Positions 11,191 to 22,000 of a DNA stretch of 64,000 nt are shown here, one piece after another. Numbering within the stretch: the first letter of the stretch is position 1; each line of letters opens with the position of its first letter. The DNA lies in the NCBI RefSeq assembly GCF_963678635.1, contig NC_087067.1, forward strand, positions 37,082,686 to 37,146,685. The letters run 5' to 3'. The stretch is from Symsagittifera roscoffensis. Its lineage: Eukaryota > Xenacoelomorpha > Acoela > Convolutidae. A program made the translations under genes and the position numbers. The notes beneath the pieces were generated by a model that was not told where the DNA came from, searched no databases, and worked only from the letters and a program-made list of their open reading frames with translations.

Positions 11191-11393
11191 GAATTGACGC
11201 TGGCATGAGAAAAAACGGGCTAGTGCAACAGAAGAACTAAATATGAGCCACTCAGATGAATGCAAGTCGCATACAAAGGCATAACAAGACCGGTCTTGTC
11301 ATCTGTCTTTGTATGCGACTTGAATATCTCTGAGTGGCTCATATACAATTTTTCTGTTGCACTAGCCCGTTTTTTCTCATGCCAAGGTCATAT
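11191..11393. repeat. Foldback hairpin, ~95-bp arms with no loop
   Basis: Bases 11191-11290 and 11293-11393 are inverted copies. The arms share GGCATGAGAAAAAACGGGC at the tips, GCCACTCAGA midway and TGCAAGTCGCATACAAAG near the centre. They meet at the perfect palindrome CAAGACCGGTCTTG (11285-11298). Small mismatches and a few indels occur in the middle. This is the form of a foldback element or recently formed palindromic MITE. Confidence 0.85.
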
Positions 11394-13100
11394 CCAGCTT
11401 TTATTTTAATTCTTCTGTTGTATAAACTCCAGTGATTATCAATAGAGTTCCAAACGTCCACAATCTGTCTAAACATTTTTTTGTTGTTTTATCTTTATTT
11501 GTTGCTTCAGCGGATGTAGGGGCGGTAAGGGGTTCGGAAACCATCCCTCAGGAGTTGGACACCCTGCCGACCCAAAGGGTCCCCCTTTGTACTAATTTGA
11601 TATATCCACTTTAGGCTAATTGACCCATAAATTTTTTCTAAAGGGTTTAATAACTTTGAGGGTTAAGCGCGCGCAGAAAAAAACGCGCAAAAAAGTTTTT
11701 CAAATAAGGCCAAAACACCTTTTATTGGGCTTTTTTTAAAAAAAATTTGCCTGCTGCGCAGAAATTTTCATCAACATAGGGCTTCCCAGTGTTTATAAAA
11801 TCAAATTGGTCGACCTAAAAAAGTTGACAAAATGTGCTTCCTTCGATTCCTTCGAGAAAACCCTATTTGGTGTTTTTTTGAGAGTTCTTAGTACCATAAT
11901 TTTGGCAATACAAATTTGGCAAAACAAACAATCCCAAAAAAGTTCTCATACCAAACGATGCTAGTATGCAGGCCAGAATACATCTGTTTTGGTTCTAAAC
12001 CCAATCTTTACTTCTGCTGCGAATGACGAAGCTCGTTTTTATTTCAATTTTTTAACAAAATAGCTTTAAATCAATTATTTATTTGAATTCCTAAAACGCC
12101 CTTTTCGCCTGTTTTTTCAAAGTTTTGACCAGAAGTTTCGCGCAGAAATTTTAGTCAAAACAGCGTCTTTTTAGTGCTTTGGGATATTTTGAAAATCCGC
12201 TTCTCTCTTTTGAAATTTCTAGATCCGAGATTTAATTTAATTTATTTAATTTAATTAATTTCTAGAGCCCTGATTTGTTGGGCTCTATGATTTGTAGTCT
12301 GTGAACTTTATACGGTAGATACAGTGACCGAAGTGCACAACCACTGCACTTAATGGCACCAACTGGTATGTGAAGTTGTTGCATATGGCGTGTAAAGTAG
12401 TGGAATCAATGAAAAGTCTGCTTTCAGAAATAAAGCACACTGTTAGTTTACGCAAAAATTGTATCCGCGATATTCAAAGATCACTAACCAATCATCGCTG
12501 TGTTGTTGAAAGCAAAAGACTTTCGATTTTCATTTCGAATAATAACCTATAAATCTACCGGCCGAGCGAACAACTGTGTGTTAGGATCCTCGCTAGTATT
12601 TGGAGTATTCCTGAAGAATACAATGACTATTTCATGCCCACGCGGAGCAATCTTCACAATGTGCAGCGACCTTGTTCTGAGAGATATTGGGAACTCGGGT
12701 GCAAAAAAAAAACAAAATGGTCATGAGAGGAACCAAAAAGCTCTTCAATTGAGAAAATTGACAATTAATGGGACCAGTAGAAACGGCAGATCAAATGTAT
12801 TATCTGATTCGTTGTTTGAAACTTAGTTAGGTTGGATTAATGGAACTAACTAGCAGATGGGATAATTACATCACTATCGAAGAACTAAACGGCTAATCGA
12901 GATTTAGCAAGGGAACTGGAAGTCCCTTGCTACAATCACAGAAGATTCAGATACCGCCATCACATGAGCACTGATGGCATCCATCCAGATGCAAAGCACG
13001 TCAGAGAACAGGTAGCAACTTTTCGAAAAGCTTTTAATAAGCTGAAAAGAAAATCAATGACTATCAGATGAAATCAGGCCCAGATCAGGGCTGAATTTTA
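11394..13100 (+). other. Non-coding stretch with a repeat and a faint coding remnant
   Basis: It contains the repeat described at 11660-11790 and a run of TTTAATTTAATT (12232-12260). A short plus-strand remnant near 12950-13070 spells DGIHPD in an otherwise broken frame. That remnant may be a fossil of a retroelement ORF with an SGNH-type end motif, but it is too weak to annotate as a gene. Confidence 0.3.
11660..11790 (-). repeat. Dispersed repeat, inverted copy of 34190-34290
   Basis: The block around TTTGCCTGCTGCGCAGAAATTTT is matched in opposite orientation by ATTGTCTGCGCCGCAGGCAAATTTT at 34199-34223. Homopolymer and GGGCxTTTTT flanks continue the match. At the 34-kb copy it sits just inside a CAGGGGCGGAT terminus, so both may be parts of one non-autonomous DNA transposon family. 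Confidence 0.5.
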
Positions 13101-13130
13101 AATTTTTATTTTTTTTTGGAAGTGAACCAC

Positions 13131-13325
13131 AGGCCTAGCTCTAGGCTGAAGGCTCTCGGCAATAGAATCATACAAGCCTAGATCCAGGCCTAGGATATAA
13201 CAATGTGGCTATTGCAGACTTAGCCCAAGGTCGAAGATTATCCAGTAGACGTCTAAAATAGGCCTAGCTTAGGGCCGAGACTCGCCAGACACATAGAGAT
13301 AACAAGCCTAGTTCAAAGCCGAAGA
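13131..13325 (+). repeat. Degenerate tandem repeat, AGGCCTAG-rich
   Basis: Variants of AGGCCTAGcTcaGGCcGAAG recur about every 50-65 bases (13131, 13178, 13225, 13262, 13308), each followed by CTC/CTCGCCAG-like and ATAACAAGCCTAG-like pieces. The spacing is irregular and the copies have diverged, as in an old minisatellite. Confidence 0.5.
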
Positions 13326-13329
13326 CATT

Positions 13330-13610
13330 TCTCCTCACCTCTGAGTTCTAAAAAGGGGCGACAAAATCAAAGTTTGATGATGATGATGATGAGGTTGTTC
13401 GACCTTTTTGTTTCGATTTTCGATCAATTCGAATTATCTGATCTTGAGTGGTATCTGAAAGGTACTTATGACCTGAGCTTAAGTTTAAAAAGATTTTTAT
13501 CATTTGTTTGATTTTTTTTTGTAAAGTTATGGGTGAGAGTTTGAAATAAGCCATTTTGACTAAGATGGGGCAGGGAACGCGTGATTTATTTGGTGCTACT
13601 CAAGCGTAAG
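13330..13610 (-). repeat. Divergent copy of the GTTCCGACT MITE family
   Basis: On the minus strand this reads through the family's internal landmarks (AAACCC..CATAACTTTAC, the run to AAGCTCAGG, and the GGTA(T/C)C block) with many substitutions. Both ends are missing. A GATGATGATGATG microsatellite (13377-13391) sits at one side. Confidence 0.5.
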
Positions 13611-13887
13611 TGAAGAAGTAAATCGTTCTGGGTTAAATTGAAAATTGTGACTAAGCAACTTGATTTTATTGATACAATACCAGACTCAAAACATGTCAAT
13701 ATGTACTTAAAAAAGCGTGAGGGGGATAAATTGAAAAAAAAAATCAAAATTTTTGCTTTTTTTTGCAATTATATATCAATTTTTGACAAAAAAGTTTTCC
13801 ATGACTTTTAACGACAGTTGTGTTTCGCCTAGAGACGAGCGTTTTGTTTCTTTTTGTCTCATATTTTTTTTTCAAATCAAGCTTCCA

Positions 13888-14385
13888 GTTCCGACTTTCG
13901 CAACAAAAGTAACGGAGTATCTGAGCTCGTGGTGGGCTTTTTATATTTCAGACAAATTTCGACTTTTCAACTAGCCATTTTTGAGAGATTTTTTAAAAAT
14001 ATCATTAGAAAGGTATTGTTGTCCTGAGCTCTTAATCGAAAAGATAATTTACCGGAGATTATTTTTTGTAAAATTATGGGGGTTTAAATAATGTCATTTT
14101 TGCCGATTTGGAAAAATTAACGCGCGATTTTTCGCGCTTTTAACGCGTGAGCGGGTATTTACTCCGTTTTAAAAACGGCCGATATTGGTTGAAGGAAGCT
14201 TGTTTGCCATAATTGATTTCCTACTAGGAGCGAAATCAATCGCTTTGTACTTGATATGGAGTCTGGGAGATCTTTTCACAAATACTCTAAAAAAGTTTTA
14301 AAGTTTCCCCACATTTTTTTATTACATTTAAATTTTTCATGTTTTTAATGCTCCATAGACCTCAAAAGGCAGTCGGAACATTGTT
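13888..14385 (-). repeat. MITE-like repeat, GTTCCGACT family
   Basis: This is a near-complete minus-strand copy. It runs from GTTCCGACTTTCG at one end to GGCAGTCGGAAC at the other. Inside are the standard landmarks (CTAGCCATTTTTG, GTATTGTTGTCCTGAGCT, an ACGCG-rich segment, AAGCTTGTTTGCCATAATTGATT). The inverted end sequence GTTCCGACT/AGTCGGAAC is seen directly. Confidence 0.7.
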
Positions 14386-15832
14386 TGTCTTGTCTTGTTT
14401 AGACTTGTCTCGTTTTACATTTTCAGTGATTGAGGATATAAACTGACAAGAGTGCTCCTATCGGGCCGAAGCGCCGAATGCTCCGACTCCCTTCTAATGT
14501 CTCTTCGCCTTAAGTAATTGATGAAATTTCCAAAGGAAATAAAGAATTTCTGATATTTTTGGAGACTTTTTTTGAAAAGCATCCCACCACACGCTGCGCA
14601 AAATACAAAGTGACATGTTGCGCATATAACAAGGTATTTAGACAGAAAAGTATGCCGCAGCTCAATTTGGAACAAATTCAAGACAGATGAAATCTCCGCT
14701 TAAGCGCCCGCACTGGAGTTTCATCGATACTAATTGACTATGATGGACTTTTAGTAACAAAAATATTGGACAATTTAATCGACTTCTTCTACTGTAATCG
14801 ATTATTTCTCATCATAAATCCATAGATATCGATTTTTATCTCCGCAAAAATCCATTATAATCGATTGCGAAAAAGTTGAAAACAATTCACCCCTTTTCAA
14901 GTTTTTAACCAATGAACGGGGGGTACTTCTTCACCCCAATTTTAAATACTCACCCTTATATTGGGGGGGGGGGGTTTAAAATGGGGGCGGTGAAGTAAAC
15001 TGGAGAGGGGGTTTTAGAAGAAGCGGTGGAGTTTAAGTTGAGTCATTCCCCAACCCCTCACAGTTGTTTGACCATTGAAAACTTAATCTTACTGAAACGT
15101 GAGGGGGTGATAATAATTGGGCAAATGGCAATCGTTTCTTTTTTTTTCCATGGCCATGGAAAAAAAAACAATTAAATATGTCTACGACATTTGAACTTGA
15201 TTCTTTGCCGAACCTAATTTTGCCACATTTTTGACATGATTATGCCGCCAAATTAGTAAATTGAAAGACTCAAAAACTCAAAAATCAAAAGAAATCATTT
15301 AAAAGCAACAACTAAACTACGATTTGAAATTGGAATCTGAATCACCCAAAAGTATTGCCATTGTCAAAATATAAATGAAACTGCCAAAAAGAAAAGGTAG
15401 AGAACATTTTTTCAAAAACGAAATATTATGAGAAAAGTAAAAGTTTATGTACTTTTTAAGCTCTGCACTAAACAGAAAATGAAATAATTTTGACAAAAAT
15501 TTGACTGGACAGTTTTGGCGTATTTTTCGGTTGACCAAAATAAGAACAAAATCGATTCATTATTGGCGTTAAGTTTTGTGTCTGAGTTTTGCAAACTAAA
15601 TTGCACCCTATTAATTCTGTTGAAATTCTTATCAAATTGTATCGTTATCGTTTTTCACGTAAAATCAACCCAAATTTTGATTTTAATGCGTTGTGTCCGG
15701 GTAATTTAAATCAGCACAGTATTGCTTCAAAGTGGTTTGATGTCGAACAAAATTCTGGGCTAAAGACTTTTTGACGTTTTACATGACAATATCAAAACTT
15801 TTAAATGGTATTCAGCAAGCACAACTTTTCGA
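14386..15832 (+). other. Non-coding stretch, GTPase 3' flank
   Basis: It contains a diverged stretch related to the MITE family (14440-14720, TATCGGGCCGAAGCGCCGAATGCTCCGACT), G and C homopolymers near 14963-14975, and the perfect palindrome TTCCATGGCCATGGAA inside longer T and A runs (15140-15175). It is downstream of the minus-strand Rho-type gene and should hold its 3' UTR; I could not fix a polyadenylation site. Confidence 0.4.
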
Positions 15833-16060
15833 TTACAAAATTATGCATCTCCTTTTCCTTTTCTTTTTCGAAGCTATCGCCACTACATTGGCATCGATGG
15901 CTGCGAGGGCCGCTTTCTCAAACACCCTTTTCACATCTTCCCTTCCCATGTCGTCTTTGGCCGAACACTCGTGGTACCATGTGGTCCCTATCTTCTGCGC
16001 CAAATTGCTTGTCTCGAAGGAGGCGATAGTGCCATTGGGGTTCTCTTTGCGTTTGTCAAT
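15833..16060 (-). CDS. Rho-family GTPase exon 3 (C-terminal)
   Basis: It encodes 75 residues from the G4 Asp (ID) through WYHECSAK, a helix ([13 protein letters not shown]), the basic run and CIIL, then TAA at 15835-15833. The acceptor TTTGTTTTAG ends at 16061. A MITE array begins at 16079, so only 18 bases of intron separate it from the exon. Confidence 0.85.
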   Translation of the reverse strand: MDKRKENPNGTIASFETSNLAQKIGTTWYHECSAKDDMGREDVKRVFEKAALAAIDANVVAIASKKKRKRRCIIL

Positions 16061-19000
16061 CTAAAACAAATACAACAAGACTGCTCTTATCAGGGCGAAG
16101 CCCTGAATGTTCCGACTGCCTTTTAAGTTTATGGAGCAGTAATAACATTAAAAAAATTAAATGACATAAATCGATGAATTTTTTTCTCTAAAATTAGAAA
16201 CTTTTATGAAAATCATCACCCTACACGCCATTTAAACTACAAAAGGATAAATTTCGCTCCTTGTAACAAATCACATATGGCAAACAAGACTACTCGTATC
16301 AGGGCTAAGCCCTAAATGTTTCGACTGCCTTTTAAGATTTATGGAGCAGTAATAACGTTAAAAAATTAAATGAAATAAATCGAAATGAAAAATTTTTTTC
16401 CTAAAATTTGACATTTTTTATTAAAATAATCCCCCCATACGCCATATAAAACACAAAAAGTTAAACTTTGCCCCTTGTAACAAATCAATTATGACAAAAA
16501 AGCTTATTTCAACCAATTTGGAACGATTTCTAAGACGGATTAATTATCCGCTTATGCGTTAATAGCGCGAAATATATCGCGCATTAGTTGTCTCAAATTG
16601 ACCAAAATGGCAATCTTTAAACCCCCATAACTTTACGAAAAATGATCACAGGTGAAATATCTTTTCAAATTTCAGCTCAGGACAGCATTATATTTCGAAT
16701 GATATAAATTCCGTCAAAAATTCCGTCAAAAATGGCTAGTTAAAAAGTCAAAATTTGTCTGAAGAAAAAAAACCCACCCCAATCACATATATTCCGTTAC
16801 TTTCGTATCGAAAGTCGGAACAATAAGCTTCTTTCAACCAATTTGGAACCATTTCTAATATGGATTAAATCTCCATTTAATCATTAATAGCGCGAAATAT
16901 ATTGCGCGTTAATTGTGCCAAATTGGCCAAAATCGCAATCTTTAAACCCCCGTAGTTTAACGAAAAATGATCACAGGTGAAATATCTTTTCAAATTTGAG
17001 CTCAGGAAAACAATACCTTTCGAGTTATTTTTTAAAATTCCGTCGAAAATGGCTAGTTAAAAAGTCAAAAATTTGTCTAAAAAAACACCCCGAGCACAAA
17101 TATTCCGTTTCTTTCATATCGAAAGTCAAAACAATAAAATGAAATTAAAAGAAAGTTTTTATTTTAAAATTGAGAGCTTCTATGAAAACCATCTCCCCAT
17201 ACGCCTTATTAAGTACACAAAGTGAAAGATTTCATTGCTACCAACAAATCAGTTGTTGCAAATAAGCTTCCTTCAACCAATTTGGAACACAATTTGAATT
17301 TCCGCTCATACGTTAATAGCGCAAAATATCAATTCAATAGCGATCTTTAAATCACCATAATGTTATCAAAAAAGATTACAATTAAAATAGTAATTAAATA
17401 ATTTCGTCAAAATGGATAGTTAAAAGTCGAAAAATGCTTGAAGAAAAAAACCACCCAAGCATAAATATTCCGTTATTTTCGTTACGGAAGAATAAAAAAA
17501 CTGCTCGTATCAGGGCAAAGTCCTGAATGTTCCGACTGCCTTTTAAGGTTTATGAAGCAGTAATAACATTAAGAAATTCAATGAAATAAAACATAACGAA
17601 AATTTTTTTTCTTCTAAAACTTGAAATGTTTATGGAAATCATACACCCACACGCCATTTAAAATACAAAAGGTTAATTTTCTCCTTGTAAAAAATCACAT
17701 TTGGCAAATGAGCTTCTTTCAACCAGGTTAGAACGATTTCTAATACGGATTAGTTCTCCACTGACGCGTTTATAGCGCGAAACATCGCGCGTTAATTGTC
17801 CCAAACTGGCCAAAATGGCAATCTTTAAACCCCCGTAATTCAAGAAAAAGCCACCCCAGCATAAATATTCCGTTATTTTTGTTACGGAACAATAACCTGA
17901 CTGCTCGTATCAGGGCGAAGTCCTAAATGTTCCGACTGCCTTTTAAGGTTTATGGAGCAGTAATAACATTAAAAAATTTAATGAAATAAAAGAAAATGAA
18001 AAACTTTTTTTCTAAAATTTGAAATTGTTCATTCAAATCATCACCCCACACGCCATATAAAGTACAAAAGAATAAATTCTGCTCCCTGTAACAAATCCCT
18101 AATGGCATATAAGCTTCCTTGAACCAATTTGGAACAATTTTTAAGACGGGTTAAATCTCGCTTAAGCGTTAGTAGCGCGAATTATATCGCGCGTTAATTG
18201 TCCCAATTGTCAAAATGGCAATCTTTAAACCCTCATAACTTTACAAAAAATGATCACAGGTAAAATATCTTTTCAAATTTGAGCTCAGGACAACGATAAC
18301 TTTCGAATGATAAAAAAAAATTCCGTCAAAAATGGCTAGTTAAAAAGCCGAAATTTGTCTGAAGAAAAAACCCACCCCGAGCACAAAACGGATATACTTA
18401 ACACTTACCCCCCCCCCCCGGTATCTACTTAAGAATTGCCACCCGTATTTAAAAAAGCGGTAAATTAGGACTGAGCTTTCTCTTGAGAATTAGAACTTTG
18501 CTGCACCCTGAGCGGTCGAAAATGTGTTATCTTAACCTACTTAAAACAATTCCCTCCCCCCTTTCTTAAAAGGGGCAATTAATAAGTAGATCACACAAAA
18601 CTGCGGCCCTTTTCAAGTTCCCCCCTTTTGATTTTTTCGGAAATTTAATACATGAAAACTTAATTAAAATGACTTTTCATGTTAAAAAGTGCATTAAAAC
18701 GTGTCAGCGTAAACAGGTGAACAAATTTTCACAACATTTCTTACATGCAAAATGCCGTGTGAACAATTTTTCAACAGCTTTATTTTGAAAATTTACGAGG
18801 GGGTGGGAAACTGGAAAAGAGCCAAAACTGCAGTCCTGGATGTTTTTTATTGTCATTTTATTGTCTTGGATGTTTTTTATTGCGCTATCAAAGTAAAAAC
18901 GTATTTGATTGTTTTGACAATCGAAGTGGAAGATGCTTATAGTTCCGTCTTTCGATACGAAAGTAACGGAATATTTGTGCTCGGGGTGGGTTTTTTTTTC

Positions 19001-22000
19001 TTCTGACAAATTTCGACTTTTTAACTAGCCATTTTTGACGGAATTTTTTTATATCATTCAAAAGGTATTGTTGTCCTGAGCTTAAATTTGAAAAGATATT
19101 TCACCTGTGATCATTTTTTGTAAAGTTATGAGGGTTTAAAGATTGCCATTTTGACCAATTTGGGACAATTAACGCGCGATATAATTCGCGCTATTAACGC
19201 GTAAGCGGAGATTTAATCCGTCTTATAAATCGTTCCAAATTGGTTGAACGAAGCTTATTTGCCATAATTGTTTGTTACTAGGAGCGAAATCTATTATATT
19301 TTACTTTATATGGCGTGTGGGGGGATGATTTTTATTAAAAAAATCAAATTTTAGAAGAAAAGAAATTTCATTTTATTTTATTTCATTTAATTTTTTAAAT
19401 GTTATTACTGCTGCTCCATAAACCTTAAAGGCAGTCGGAACATTCAGGGCTGCGCCCTGATACGAGCAGTCTTGTAGTTTTTTATTCCGACCAATTTCTG
19501 AAAGAAAGTTGTAGCGTGGGGTTGAACCTTGAATTTACGTGTTCGCAAGCGGGTGTGCAACGCACTATCTTTTCCACTGAAGTAAAATACTGGCTTAATA
19601 CTTTGAAGACTTTGTCTATCATTGAGAACACGAAGTCTTATCCCGCACACAAAAATGTTCTGAATTGAAATCATCCGAGCTAATTGGCTAATTGGTCATT
19701 TTAATGCTTTTTGTGGGGCAGTACAACTACGCCGAAGTACAACAGTGCCGAAAATGAAAATTTTGTTCAATAGTGCCGAAAATTTGAACAAATTTCAACA
19801 TTTTAAGTGCGGCAATCAAAAATTAAACGGCGATCGCTTACAATCTTAGGAGACACTTTAAGATTTTGAGCGAGAAAACTTGCAGCTTACACGTTTTTTA
19901 TCGCCAAAATAATTGTTTAATTTGCGGTCGAAGACATTTTGGCGCCAAACTTGGAGTGATTTTCTTTTTTAATTAGCGTCAGTAATTTTCCTCTTTTTAG
20001 AAAATGCGTTGAAATTATTCTGAAGTTTTCCCGCCTTTTTCGGCACTGTTGAACGCCTCCCTTTTTGCGATTCTAATATCAACACTTAGTGTTTGACATT
20101 GACATTTGAGCAATTATAACTATTATTTTTTTAAAATGAACAATTTATTTGAGACGAAACAACCAGGGCTTTGGCCTGATATATGAGCATTAAATACTTA
20201 CAACTTGATACGACCAACTAGCTGGCATTTGCCGCCGGTTACGCGTTAAGAAAAACTGGAAAGTTGACTGCAATAAATGTCTTGAAATGGTCTGGTCGCA
20301 TTGGTAATTGAAAGATGATCACATGTGATATATTTTTTAAATTTTTGCATAGCTTAAAACATGAATATCTTAAAGGTGATATTATCAAAGTCACTTCAAT
20401 AACTGCTAGTTGAAATAAAACCTAAACTTGTCTGAAGTAAGAAACCGCAAGTGGATATTACATATGAACTATTCTGAGCACAAAACAAACCGAGCCGAAG
20501 TTTTCTGTCTCTTTCTTGGAAACTCGGGAAAATTACTGTTGTTTTTTCCCGTCAAATTGGTTTTTGTTCACTGACTGAAAAAATTCAATGTACAAAACTC
20601 GAAGTATTACACTCATCTTAGGAGCAAAGATTATCACCCGGAATAAATAAGACCAAACAGTTAGTTAGTTTTGTACATTTAAACTGTTCAGTCAGTGAAC
20701 AAATACCACTTTGACGAGAAAACAACATCGTTGTTTACTCGAGATTTGAACCTGTGCCGAACCTGCGGGACGAACTGCGTATACGCTCGGCTACGTTCCT
20801 TGTATGCAACTATAGTTCAAACTTGTTTTATATGCAACTATAGTTCAAACTTGTGTTATGCATTTTGGGGGCTAAATTAAAGTTGTATTTTCCCGCAAAG
20901 CAACCAACTCGCTGCCAAGCTCGGGTGATCTGGTAGTGGTTTGGATTCCGCACACATTGTCCCTGCAATCCGCATAAGTTGCGTCGGATTAACTATTTGC
21001 TCAGCAACATCATCATCCCCCAAAGAGGCGAGAGCCGGAGCAAGTTTAACGAGGGGTCTCACTAATTGGCCCGATAGGGCTGTAACGGTTGCGGAGCGAG
21101 CGACTTTTTCTTTGCCGTAGTCAATCGCGTTTCGATTCGGCATGCCACTTTGAGCTCTTGTTCAAGGAAGGGACATACTCCTTCGGCCAACGCTGCCAAA
21201 TAGCATTTACGTGAGCTTGTGCTCTCACATAGCGCTTTCGGTGGTCGAAACTTTCATCAAGTGTTAGCGGAAAGTTAACAGAGTGCTCACCCAAGAGAAA
21301 ATGGTTAGGCGTTAAGACTTCCAATTCAGTTGAGTTGGGTTCAACAGGCGTTATTAGACGGGCATTTAATGAGTGCTCCATTAAACAAAAATTGGTCGAC
21401 AGTACCTCATCAATTAATTTGCAAGCTCCAATGATTGAGTAGAAGATGCGTTTGCAACTGCGCATTAACCTTTACCAAGACCAGGAGGATTGTGTTTCCA
21501 GTTAATCCCTTTAGGAACTGACAATGCGGAGCCTGTTTGTTTTAATTTTGAACGCAAAGCTTAATTACTTTCTCAGCTCCAACGAAATTGGGGTACCGTT
21601 GTCTGACCTCACGACAATTGGCGTACTACGGCTTGCGATAAATCGTTCAATAACCATAATGCAAGAGACAAAAATGTTCCGATGTGCACAGCAAGGTCAG
21701 TCATGCAGGTGTACAGAAAAGCCCATCTCTCTCACTACTGTGGCGAATAGTCACATACAATGGCGGTACCAAAATAGTCCACACAGTTACTGAAAGGCCG
21801 ATGGCGGTAACCACGCCGTTCGACAGGGAGGTCTGACCAAGGATGTAACGTGCTTGCCTTGCATTTTCTGCAAAAAACAACATCTTTTAATTCCCCGGAG
21901 GACCTCTCGCACACCCAACACCATAAACTCAATTTGTACCATGGACCGCAAACAATCCAAGTGTTGATGTTCGTGGGCAAAATGCAGATGCCTCAAAAAC

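Noticed and set aside
10802-11265. Overlapping 131- and 132-codon frames on opposite strands
   Set aside because: They mirror each other over AT-rich low-complexity DNA and have no motif; overlapping antisense frames of this size occur by chance here.
12950-13070. SGNH/GDSL hydrolase remnant (DGIHPD)
   Set aside because: A six-residue match in a broken frame is too little to annotate.
13377-13391. CRISPR-like or satellite reading of the (GAT)n runs here and at 33746
   Set aside because: They are simple trinucleotide microsatellites, without spacers, in an animal genome.
15771-16064. 97-codon plus-strand frame
   Set aside because: It is the antisense shadow of the GTPase exon 3, which has clear family motifs on the minus strand.
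18704-19009. Frames of 84 and 101 codons on both strands
   Set aside because: They straddle the end of a MITE copy and unique intron DNA and contain no family signature.
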